Shown here piece by piece: positions 7,354-14,507 of a DNA stretch of 33,432 nt. A model generated the notes under the pieces. The model searched no databases, was not told where the DNA came from, and was given only the letters and a program-made list of their open reading frames with translations. Where the stretch lies: assembly GCA_001418405.1 (NCBI GenBank), contig LIQL01000024.1, forward strand, positions 1-33,432, in the 5' to 3' direction. Position 1 is the first letter of the stretch; each line of letters opens with the position of its first letter. Origin of the DNA: Streptomyces diastatochromogenes (GTDB lineage: Bacteria; Actinomycetota; Actinomycetes; Streptomycetales; Streptomycetaceae). Made by a program: the position numbers and the translations under genes.

Positions 7354-8120
7354 CGCACGCCCGGCTCGACGCTGCTCCGGCGCCCGGTGTGACCAGGCGG
7401 AACTCCGGTGCGCCGCCCAGGCTCGCAGAAATCCGCGCGGTTGCGGGCGCGGCACTACGAGGTTCGGCCGTTTCAGCCTTCCTGCTCATGGGCCTCAGAA
7501 AACCCATGAATTCCCAGGCGCCCCACCTCGCGGTCCCATGCCCCTGGTAAGTGCGCAGGGCCGATCCCCGAGCGCCGGTGCTGAGGGAGTCGCTGCGCGC
7601 CCGGGGCGGACCGGGGGTCCGCACTCGACCGAAATCCCACCATAGGGTGTGGACGAGACGCTCTCCTTGACGCCGGGGTTGCACGGCGACGGCACTTTCC
7701 GGCCACGGGCCACCGGTCACCCGACCGCGCTACCTTGGCGCCGCGCCGTCCGCAACTGACGGCGTTTCCGGACCGGACCCCTTCGGTGGCACTCCTCCGC
7801 TCCGCTCGATGGCGGCCGGGTGCACGGGAGTGGCGCGGGCCGTTGCCGGGGCCCGGGAGGAGGCAGCGGGGAGGCGGCGAGCGCGAAGGTGGCGGGGCAG
7901 AGGCTCGGGCGTAGGAGCGGAGTCCCGCCTGGGGATTACGTGCGCGGGCCGACGGTTGCCGCAGGGCGACGCCCGCCGGGCGGAGCCCCACCGTCGAGGG
8001 CCGGACCTCAACCCCTCCCCGGCTGGGTCTTCCACCTCTCAACTGGCCTACGGAAAAGCGGAGTTGACGACTCCCCGCCCATGACAGGCAGGCTCCCCCG
8101 GCCGCCGGTCCGGGACGACG
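7354..8120. other. Long intergenic stretch without a credible gene
   Basis: About 0.77 kb between the DUF4232 promoter side and the terminator of the MFS gene. Open frames exist on both strands, but they are Arg/Pro/Ala-rich, lack ribosome binding sites and show no recognisable motif. A TCAACT/AGTTGA inverted repeat with a 17-base gap lies at 8039-8067. No tRNA, riboswitch or known small RNA was recognised. Confidence 0.5.
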
Positions 8121-8153
8121 CCCCGTCGGCCGCGGCGGGCGGGGCCGACGGGG
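8121..8153 (-). terminator. Terminator hairpin after the MFS gene
   Basis: Perfect 11-bp arms, ccccgtcggcc (8121-8131) and ggccgacgggg (8143-8153), with an 11-base loop. It lies 35 bases beyond the MFS stop codon. Confidence 0.65.
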
Positions 8154-8154
8154 A

Positions 8155-8184
8155 GGGTCGTCGCGGTGGGGGTCGTCGCGGTGG
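8155..8184. repeat. Tandem 15-bp direct repeat
   Basis: Two exact adjacent copies of gggtcgtcgcggtgg (8155-8169 and 8170-8184) lie between the MFS stop codon and its terminator hairpin. Probably replication slippage; no function seen. Confidence 0.7.
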
Positions 8185-8188
8185 GGCG

Positions 8189-10615
8189 TCAGCGCCCGCC
8201 GGCGGCACCCGGTTGGGCCAAGTCGAGGTCCAGCCGCTCGTCTGCACCGCCGGTCAGGGATATGGGCTCCGCGTGCGGCGGATACCCGGCCGCCGACAGC
8301 GTGTACTGACGGCCCTTCAGGTCTGCGAAGGCGTAGGCGCCGTCCGCGCCGGTGACGGTGTGGCCGGTGACCGTGCCGTCCTCCAGCAGCGTCACGGCGG
8401 CATCCGCCAACGGCCGTCCGTCGGGGCCGCGGACGGTACCGCGCACCGTGGCGGTCGGCCGCAACCGCACGTCCTGGCTGCCCGGCCGCTTCGGGGAGTC
8501 CGTCCCGTCACCGCCGGTCAGCTGCACCGCACGGGCCTCCGGCTGGTGCCCCGCGGCGCTGAGGACGAGCGTGTAGTCACCGTCCGGCAGCTGGCCCACC
8601 TCCCAGTGCCCGTCGGCGTCGGTCGACGTGCAGGTCACCACGTCGCCCCGGCCGTCGGTGACCACCACGCCGGCGCCGGTCAGCGCCGCGCCGTCCGGAC
8701 CGCCCCGCAGGGTGCCGCGGAGCCGGCTGCCGGTGGGCACCAGGGCCAGTCGCACCTCGGCGACCGTGCCCTCGCCGTAGTGCGTGGCCGAGGCGGCCTG
8801 CGGGGTGTGGCCCGGGGCGGCGCCGGTGAGGACGTACGTGCCGGCGGTCGGGACGGCCAGCGCATAGCTGCCGTCGGCCGCGGCCGTGGTGACCCCGGCC
8901 TGCTGCCCGTGCCGGTCGATCAACGTGACCGTGGCGCCCGCGACCGGCCCACCCGCGGAATCGACGACCCGCCCGCGGAAGCCCGCACCGACCTCCCCGG
9001 CCGCTTCGGTCTGCTCCGCGACCGGCGCCCCGGCCGCGCTCGGCTCCTCGGACGCGACCGCACCCGGGGAAGGAGGCGTCGGCCGGACCGCCGTCGACTC
9101 CTGGCCGGCGGCCGGCGCGCCCTCCGCGCTCTGCGCCACCCGCGTGCCGGTCGCCTTCCGCTGGGACGGCAGGAAGGCCGCCACCACCACGCCGAGCGCG
9201 ACCGCGGCCGTGGCGATCAGGAACGAGACCCGGAACCCGGCCATCGTGGGCACCGCCACCGGCCCCAGCGGCTCGGACATGTGGGCCAGCACCATGCCGA
9301 TCACGGCGCTGGACACGGAGGTGCCGATCGAACGCATCAGGGTGTTCAGGCCGTTGGCCGCGCCGGTCTCGGACGGGTCGACGGCCCCGATGATCAGCGC
9401 CGGCAGCGAGGAGTACGCCAGGCCGATGCCCGCACCGACCACCACCGCGATGATCACGGTCTGCCAGGGGGCCTGCATCAGGCCGATCCCGCCGCCGTAG
9501 CCGACGCCGATGATCAGCATGCCGAGCAACAGCGAGACCTTGGGGCCGCGGCGGGCCGCGATCCGGGCGTACACCGGCGCCACGACCATCATCGTCAGCC
9601 CCAGCGGTGCCACGCACAGCCCGGCGACCACCATCGACTGACCGAGGCCGTAACCGGTCGACTTGGGCAGTTGGAGCAGCTGCGGCAGCACCAGCGAGAT
9701 CGCGTAGAACGCCACTCCGACGGTGATGGACGCGAGGTTGGTGAGCAGCACCTCGCGCCGGGCACTGGTGCGCAGGTCGACCAGCGGATCGGCGATCCGC
9801 AGCTCCATCACGCCCCACAGGACGAGGATCACCACGGCGACCCCGAACAGGACGAGGGTGCGCGTCGATGCCCAACCCCAGTCACTGCCCTTGGTGATCG
9901 GCAGCAGGAGGGCGACGAGTCCGGCGGACAGGCCGACGGCGCCGGCGATGTCGAAGCGTCCGGGCGCCCGCACCGAGGTCTCCGGAACGGCGAAGAGGGT
10001 GAGCAGCATCGACAGCACGCCGAGCCCGGCGGCGGCGAAGAACAGCGTGTGCCAGTCGGCGTGTTGGGCGATCAACGCCGCCACGGGCAGCGCCAGACCA
10101 CCGCCGACGCCGATCGAGGAGCTCATCAGGGCCATGGCCGAGCCGAGCCGCTCCCGGGGCAGTTCGTCACGCATCAACCCGATGCCGAGGGGTATCGCGC
10201 CCATCGCGAAGCCCTGGAGCGCCCGGCCGACGATCATGATGAGCAACTGGCTGGTGAATCCGCAGATCAGGGAGCCGATGACCATGACGGCCAGGCTCGC
10301 CAGCAGCATCCGGCGCTTGCCGTAGAGGTCACCGAGGCGCCCCATGATGGGGGTGGCGACGGCTCCGGCGAGGAGGGTGGCCGTCATGACCCAGGTGGCG
10401 TTGCTGGAGGCGGTGCCGAGCAGCGTCGGCAGGTCCTTGATGACCGGCACCAGCAGCGTCTGCATCACCGCGACGACGATGCCGGCGAAGGCGAGGACGG
10501 GGACGAGGCCGGCGCGCGCTCTGCGGTGCCCGCTCGCGGGGAGCGGGGCGGGCGGCGGTCCGGCGGCGGAGTCCGCCGTCCTCACGGGAAGCTGGTCGGT
10601 CGTCGTCTGGGTCAT
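8189..10615 (-). CDS. MFS (DHA2-type) exporter with C-terminal carboxypeptidase-regulatory-like repeats
   Basis: 808-aa protein. Residues about 35-515 form a 14-TM drug:H+ antiporter-2 transporter; motif A is seen in GRLGDLYGKRRM after TM2. The last 290 residues are unusual: after a Pro/Ala/Glu-rich linker come three beta-sandwich repeats of the carboxypeptidase regulatory-like type, starting near GFRGRVVDSAGGPVAGATVT, SRLRGTLRGGPDGAALTG and TVRGTVRGPDGRPLADAAVT. Each ends in a Gly-Tyr/Gly-His segment (GTYVLTGAAPGH, GDYTLVLSAAGH, RQYTLSAAGY). It presumably exports a small hydrophobic compound; the job of the tail is unknown. The ATG at 10615 has GGAGG eight bases upstream. It lies downstream of, and in the same direction as, the butyrolactone receptor, so its substrate may be made under that control. 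Confidence 0.94.
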   Translation of the reverse strand: MTQTTTDQLPVRTADSAAGPPPAPLPASGHRRARAGLVPVLAFAGIVVAVMQTLLVPVIKDLPTLLGTASSNATWVMTATLLAGAVATPIMGRLGDLYGKRRMLLASLAVMVIGSLICGFTSQLLIMIVGRALQGFAMGAIPLGIGLMRDELPRERLGSAMALMSSSIGVGGGLALPVAALIAQHADWHTLFFAAAGLGVLSMLLTLFAVPETSVRAPGRFDIAGAVGLSAGLVALLLPITKGSDWGWASTRTLVLFGVAVVILVLWGVMELRIADPLVDLRTSARREVLLTNLASITVGVAFYAISLVLPQLLQLPKSTGYGLGQSMVVAGLCVAPLGLTMMVVAPVYARIAARRGPKVSLLLGMLIIGVGYGGGIGLMQAPWQTVIIAVVVGAGIGLAYSSLPALIIGAVDPSETGAANGLNTLMRSIGTSVSSAVIGMVLAHMSEPLGPVAVPTMAGFRVSFLIATAAVALGVVVAAFLPSQRKATGTRVAQSAEGAPAAGQESTAVRPTPPSPGAVASEEPSAAGAPVAEQTEAAGEVGAGFRGRVVDSAGGPVAGATVTLIDRHGQQAGVTTAAADGSYALAVPTAGTYVLTGAAPGHTPQAASATHYGEGTVAEVRLALVPTGSRLRGTLRGGPDGAALTGAGVVVTDGRGDVVTCTSTDADGHWEVGQLPDGDYTLVLSAAGHQPEARAVQLTGGDGTDSPKRPGSQDVRLRPTATVRGTVRGPDGRPLADAAVTLLEDGTVTGHTVTGADGAYAFADLKGRQYTLSAAGYPPHAEPISLTGGADERLDLDLAQPGAAGGR

Positions 10616-10703
10616 GCGGGCGGCCTCCAGGGCGGCAGGAGCAAGCGAAAGGGTGCGCCATGCGCTGCGGTGCGCGCTACGCGGGCAGGGGAATACACCC
10701 CCT

Positions 10704-10728
10704 GATACGTGCATGACGAACGTTTCAA
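10704..10728 (-). promoter_or_regulatory. Candidate promoter/operator of the MFS gene
   Basis: On the minus strand TTGAAA (10728-10723) is followed 12 bases later by ACGTATC (10710-10704). The plus strand shows an imperfect inverted repeat gatacgt-N9-acgtttc. The same two blocks, TTGAAA and ACGTATC, occur 15 bases apart in the promoter of the AfsA-type gene. It could therefore be a weaker target of the same receptor or of another TetR protein. The -10 (TATCAG at 15-bp spacing) is not ideal. Confidence 0.35.
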
Positions 10729-11119
10729 CGCAAGGGGCTATTCCAGGCCAGCGGGCCGTCTCGCACCCTGGGCAGTGATCTCCCTCACGCCCCTCGTGCA
10801 TCGCCCCGGTCTGCGCCAACTGCCGTACGCGGCAGGGCCGGTCGCCCCCTGCGACTCCAGAGCCGTACCGGCCCGCGCGCCCCTCGATCCGCGCCCGCCT
10901 CCGCTCACCGTCCCAGCCATCGGCTCTCCCCCGGCCTCGTCACTGACACTGGATCCAGTGAAGCGCACGCCACTGACATTCATCCGGCCGGGGGGATCAG
11001 AAGCGGGTCAAAGATGGAGCGTTCCGCTCGACGTCACGCCGGGACAGAAGTGACTTTCCGGCCCAGCGGCGGAACCTCCGCCCTTGGATCTGCTGCGGGG
11101 CGACGGGCCACCGCTTGCG
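10729..11119. other. Intergenic stretch with a perfect 14-bp palindrome
   Basis: There is no credible gene between the MFS promoter and the receptor stop codon. The stretch contains cactggatccagtg at 10947-10960, a perfect palindrome of the size bound by TetR-type repressors. It is flanked by two copies of cactgaca (10941 and 10971). A small ggcgga-acc-tccgcc hairpin at 11068-11082 may end receptor transcription. Confidence 0.5.
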
Positions 11120-11821
11120 TCACGGCGCCACGTCCAACAGGTTCGACCCCGCCTCGCCAAGGTGCTCTTCGCCCTCCAGAACGGCGTGGCGCTGGAGTTC
11201 CGCGTCGAGCTGCTCCCCCCGCTCCGGATCGACTCGGAGCTTGGCGAGTATGGCGGGCACGGCGATGGTGGGAAGGGTGTGCTCGAAGAAGACGGTGAGC
11301 CGTTGACTCAGGTCGTTCTGGTCGGTGAACGCCTTCGACATCATCTGAAGCCCGGCGAAGGCGCCGACGAACAACTCGGCGGCGTCCCGTACGTTGACGC
11401 TGCCCATCACCTCGCCCCGCGCCTTGGCTTCCTTCAGGAGCCCTTCGACGAAGGACGACCACGCCGACATCGACTGCCTGCGGTCAAGGTGGCTCGAGCT
11501 CTGCTCGATGGCGAGACGGGCGGCACCACGCTGGATCGCGTCGTGGCGGAGCCGGTAGGCCAGGATCTGCCCGGCGTCCACGAACTCCTGCAGTTTGATC
11601 GCCTGCGGCCGTACGGCGATGTCCAGCACCTGTTCGTGAAGCACCGCGAGGGCAAGATCCTCTTTGGAGGGGAAGTGGAAATACAGGGCACCCTTGGTCA
11701 CGCCCGCGCGCGTGAGGATCTCCGCGATGGTCGCGCGGTCGAAGCCGAACTCGTCGAAGACCGACGCAGCGGCTTCCAAGATCACTCGCCGAGTCCTAAT
11801 CGCGCGGTCCTGACGTGCCAC
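11120..11821 (-). CDS. Gamma-butyrolactone receptor-type TetR repressor (ArpA/ScbR family)
   Basis: 233-aa regulator. The start ARQDRAIRTRRVILEAAASV and the helix-turn-helix ATIAEILTRAGVTKGALYFHF followed by SKEDLALAVL are typical of ArpA/ScbR/BarA receptors, which bind ARE sites and let go when they bind a gamma-butyrolactone. The ligand domain (VDAGQILAYRLRHDAIQRGA; WSSFVEGLLKEAKARGEV; AAELFVGAFAGLQMMS) has full family length. I chose the GTG at 11821, six bases after GGGAGG; a TTG seven codons earlier lacks such a site. It is divergent from an AfsA-type synthase gene, the usual receptor/synthase pair, and probably represses that gene and itself. It could be a pseudo-receptor that binds antibiotics instead; pairing with a synthase makes a true receptor more likely. 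Confidence 0.93.
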   Translation of the reverse strand: MARQDRAIRTRRVILEAAASVFDEFGFDRATIAEILTRAGVTKGALYFHFPSKEDLALAVLHEQVLDIAVRPQAIKLQEFVDAGQILAYRLRHDAIQRGAARLAIEQSSSHLDRRQSMSAWSSFVEGLLKEAKARGEVMGSVNVRDAAELFVGAFAGLQMMSKAFTDQNDLSQRLTVFFEHTLPTIAVPAILAKLRVDPERGEQLDAELQRHAVLEGEEHLGEAGSNLLDVAP

Positions 11822-11920
11822 AGAACGCCTCCCGTCCCTCAAAGGCCTGAGCCTCTCAGCAATTCGCTACGCCCTAAGTCTCCTCCAGATTCACAGCTGC
11901 TCCGCACCTCGACATCGGCA

Positions 11921-11952
11921 TTGAAAAGAAAACCGGATGGTACGTATCTTAA
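11921..11952 (+). promoter_or_regulatory. Promoter of the AfsA-type gene overlapped by an ARE-like operator
   Basis: A vegetative-type promoter, TTGAAA (11921-11926), 18 bases, TATCTT (11945-11950), lies 45 bases before the afsA-type start. The A-rich run gaaaagaaaaccgg (11923-11936) and ggtacgtatcttaa (11939-11952) together resemble the autoregulatory elements bound by ArpA/ScbR-type receptors, which commonly sit on the synthase promoter. The inverted symmetry is weak. The call rests on position, the flanking genes and resemblance recalled from known sites. Confidence 0.6.
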
Positions 11953-11994
11953 CCGTTGTCCGGAAGTCCTCTGTATTGATGCCTAGGGGCGGTC

Positions 11995-12993
11995 ATGAGC
12001 GACACGTTGCAGGTCAGCGCCACAGATCGGCCTACGACCCGACGTCACACGCAGCCCGCGCGGAGTCGACCCGCTGCGGTCTGTTCGGAGCGCGGCGGGA
12101 ATCTCGCCGTGCCCGGTGCGTTCGTGCACCGCCCGCACGCCGAGGACATCCTCATCGCGTCGTGGCGGCGGGTCGACGAGAACCATTTCACCGTCGATGC
12201 CCGGTGGCCCCATGATCACCCGTACTTCGTCCCGAGCCACGGCCGGCACCACGTCATGCTCGCCGGCGAAACCATCCGCCAGGCAGGTCTGCTGCTGTCG
12301 CACGCCGAGTTCGGCGTACCGCTCGGCCATCACTTCATCCTCGACGACCTCGTCTACACGACGGACCCGCAACACCATGTCCTTGGGGACGCACCGACCC
12401 GACTGACCATCGACGTCCTCTGCCGGAAGACCCGCATGCGGGCAGGCGTACTGGCCAGCAGCCGATTCGACATGACGCTCCGCGCCGGGGGGCGCATCGT
12501 CGCCACCGGTCACTCCAGCGTGAACGTCACCACTCCCGCGGTCTACCGCCGACTCCGGGGCCAACGCCTCGCTGCCCGCCGCGCCACGGGCCCGGCCGGC
12601 CCTTCGGTGGCCCCGGAGTTGACCGGAAGCGTCACCGAGCACGACGTGCTGCTCTCCCCCACCGACCGGTTCGGCACGTGGCTGCTGCGGATCGCGCCCG
12701 GACACGCCACGGTCGTCAACCCCGAGAACGATCACATCCCCGGGCTGTCACTCCTCGATGCGGCGCAGCAGGCCGCCCGCGCACTGACCGCGCCCGAGCA
12801 GTTCGTCCCGTATGCCTTCGGCACGGAGTTCCGTCGCTATGCGGAGCACGGCATCCCCTGCCTGATCGAAGCGCGCCGGACCCCGTGCGCGATTCCCGGC
12901 ACCACCACGGTGGAAGTCACCGGCTCCCAACACGGCGAACCGGTCTTCGTCTCGACCCTGACCGCACTGGACATGTGCCGGTCCCCCCTCTGA
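11995..12993 (+). CDS. AfsA/ScbA-type gamma-butyrolactone biosynthesis protein
   Basis: 332-aa protein of the AfsA family, which joins a beta-ketoacyl chain from ACP to dihydroxyacetone phosphate, the first step to A-factor-type signals. Two hot-dog AfsA repeats are visible. The first (about residues 40-190) contains VHRPHAEDILIASWRRVD, PYFVPSHGRHHVMLAGETIR and the conserved core HAEFGVPLGHHFILDDL. The second (about 215-325) contains VTEHDVLLSPTD, HIPGLSLLDAAQQAARAL and AEHGIPCLIEAR. Length is normal. The ATG at 11995 has AGGGG a short distance upstream; the long N-terminal leader (to about residue 35) is poorly conserved in type. It is divergent from the receptor gene, with the ARE-like site between them. 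Confidence 0.94.
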   Translation: MSDTLQVSATDRPTTRRHTQPARSRPAAVCSERGGNLAVPGAFVHRPHAEDILIASWRRVDENHFTVDARWPHDHPYFVPSHGRHHVMLAGETIRQAGLLLSHAEFGVPLGHHFILDDLVYTTDPQHHVLGDAPTRLTIDVLCRKTRMRAGVLASSRFDMTLRAGGRIVATGHSSVNVTTPAVYRRLRGQRLAARRATGPAGPSVAPELTGSVTEHDVLLSPTDRFGTWLLRIAPGHATVVNPENDHIPGLSLLDAAQQAARALTAPEQFVPYAFGTEFRRYAEHGIPCLIEARRTPCAIPGTTTVEVTGSQHGEPVFVSTLTALDMCRSPL

Positions 12994-13017
12994 GTCCGCA
13001 CGGCTCACATCCGATTT

Positions 13018-13038
13018 CACGAGCCGCAGGGGCTCGTG
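13018..13038 (+). terminator. Hairpin after the AfsA-type gene
   Basis: An 8-bp perfect stem, cacgagcc (13018-13025) and ggctcgtg (13031-13038), with a 5-base loop, 25 bases past the stop. No T-run. It may only weaken read-through into the SDR gene. Confidence 0.5.
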
Positions 13039-13179
13039 CCGTGTGCGGGCGAGCGTCGGGCCGGACCCGGGCGGCCGCACCATGCCGGTTGACCCGCCGG
13101 ACGGCCCGACGTGCCCGCGCATCCACCGATCACGGTGACAACGAACCGCGCTCAGCACTACGGAAGGCCGACAACCACC

Positions 13180-13944
13180 ATGGGTGACCTCTACGGAAAG
13201 ACCGCGCTGGTAACGGGATCCAGCCGCGGCATCGGCCGGGGCATCGCGCAGCGCCTCGCCCAGGACGGAGCGCTGGTCGCCGTCCACTACGGGACCAACG
13301 ACATCGCGGCCAAGGAGACCGTCGAGAGCATCCAGGAGGCCGGCGGGCGGGCGTTCTCGATCGCCGCCGAATTGGGCGTCCCGGGCGACGCTGAGGCGCT
13401 GTTCGCCGCCTTCGACGCCGAACTGTCCGCGGCCGGCGCGGGACCGGGCCTGGACGTCCTCGTCAACAACGCCGCGATCAGCCTGCCCGGCCACATCGAC
13501 GCCGTGACACCGGAGGAGTTCGACCGGACCATCGCGGTCAATACCAAGGCCCCGTTCTTCCTGATCCAGCACGGTCTGCGGCGCATGCGGGACGGCGGGC
13601 GGATCGTGAACGTCTCGTCCGCGGTGACGAGCACGGCCTTCCCCTCGACGATCGCCTACGGGGTCTCCAAGGGCGCGATCGACACCCTCACCCGCACCCT
13701 CGCCAAGGACGTCGGTGACCGCGGCATCACGGTGAACACCGTGGCACCCGGTTTCATAGAAACCGACATGAACGCCGCCATGCGGGCAACTCCCGAAGCG
13801 CACGCGGCACTTGCCGCCATCTCGGTGTTCAACCGGCTGGGCAGGCCCACCGACATCGCCGACGTCGTCGCCTTCCTCGCCTCCGACGACTCCCGTTGGA
13901 TCACCGGCCAGCGCATCGACGTGACCGGCGGGTCGATGCTGTGA
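13180..13944 (+). CDS. Short-chain dehydrogenase/reductase next to the butyrolactone genes
   Basis: 254-aa classical SDR, FabG-like. The NADP site is TGSSRGIGRG near residue 13; NNAAIS is the structural motif; the catalytic residues lie in NVSSAVTSTAFPSTIAYGVSKG (Ser, Tyr and Lys in normal spacing); VAPGFIETDMN and a C-terminal ITGQRIDVTGGS end it. The ATG at 13180 was chosen because homology begins at MGDLYGKTALVTG and a GGAAGG lies upstream. In other Streptomyces, ketoreductases beside afsA homologues finish butyrolactone synthesis (for example the C6-ketone reduction by BarS1 in S. virginiae). That role fits here but is inferred from position. The leader between the two genes is 186 bases, so it may have its own promoter. 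Confidence 0.92.
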   Translation: MGDLYGKTALVTGSSRGIGRGIAQRLAQDGALVAVHYGTNDIAAKETVESIQEAGGRAFSIAAELGVPGDAEALFAAFDAELSAAGAGPGLDVLVNNAAISLPGHIDAVTPEEFDRTIAVNTKAPFFLIQHGLRRMRDGGRIVNVSSAVTSTAFPSTIAYGVSKGAIDTLTRTLAKDVGDRGITVNTVAPGFIETDMNAAMRATPEAHAALAAISVFNRLGRPTDIADVVAFLASDDSRWITGQRIDVTGGSML

Positions 13945-13950
13945 CGGTCG

Positions 13951-13989
13951 GGCCCGGGTGCTCCGACCCCCGTCCGGAGCGCCCGGGCC
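13951..13989. terminator. Bidirectional terminator between the SDR gene and ogt
   Basis: Arms ggcccgggtgctccg (13951-13965) and cggagcgcccgggcc (13975-13989) pair over 15 bp with a single G-T, leaving a 9-base loop. The hairpin sits in the 53-base gap between two converging genes. Confidence 0.75.
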
Positions 13990-13997
13990 GCGCCCTC

Positions 13998-14507
13998 TCA
14001 GGCGGCGTCCGCTGCCGCGCCTTCCAGGTCCAACAGCAGCCGCTTGCGCGCCAGGCCGCCCGCGTATCCGGTGAGTGAGCCGTCGGCGCCGATGACGCGG
14101 TGGCAGGGGCGGACCACCAGGAGCGGGTTGGCGCCGATGGCCGTCCCGATGGCGCGGACGGCGCCGCGCGGGGCGCCGATGGCGGTGGCGATCGCACCGT
14201 AGGTGGTGGTCGTGCCGCGCGGGACGGCCTCCAGCGCCGTCCAGACGCGCTGTTGGAACTCGGTGCCGCGGGGGACGCACTCGACGGTGAACGGTGCCGT
14301 CGCGCCGTCGAAGTACGCGCGGAGCTGGCGGGCGATCTCGGCGAACGCGGCCGGGTCGTGGGTCCAGCCCTCCTGGACGACCGCCCCGCGCTTCTGGTCC
14401 GGCACCGAGAGCGAGGCCAGTGCGGTGCCGCCGGGCGCGGTGGCCGATCGCTCGCCCACCAGCAGGAGTTCGCCCAGGGGGCTGTCGAGGGTGGCGTACA
14501 GGGTCAT
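13998..14507 (-). CDS. ogt: Methylated-DNA--[protein]-cysteine S-methyltransferase
   Basis: 169-aa suicide enzyme that takes the alkyl group from O6-methylguanine (and O4-methylthymine) onto its own cysteine. The active site PCHRVIGADGSLTGYAGGL and the DNA-binding part FQQRVWTALEAVPRGTTTTY are both complete. The N-terminal part is the short ribonuclease-like domain MTLYATLDSPLGELLLVGE. The ATG at 14507 overlaps the stop of the ada-alkA gene (ATGA), so both are made from one message: direct reversal and base excision of alkylation damage together. Being downstream of an Ada-type gene suggests induction by alkylating agents. Confidence 0.96.
   Translation of the reverse strand: MTLYATLDSPLGELLLVGERSATAPGGTALASLSVPDQKRGAVVQEGWTHDPAAFAEIARQLRAYFDGATAPFTVECVPRGTEFQQRVWTALEAVPRGTTTTYGAIATAIGAPRGAVRAIGTAIGANPLLVVRPCHRVIGADGSLTGYAGGLARKRLLLDLEGAAADAA

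Noticed and set aside
7322..7720. 132-codon minus-strand frame upstream of the DUF4232 gene
   Set aside because: No ribosome binding site, no recognisable motif, Arg/Ala/Ser-rich composition; it also covers the heptamer repeat.
7820..10705. 961-codon plus-strand frame over the MFS gene
   Set aside because: Mirror of the MFS gene codons; low-complexity Arg/Gly/Asp protein without motifs.
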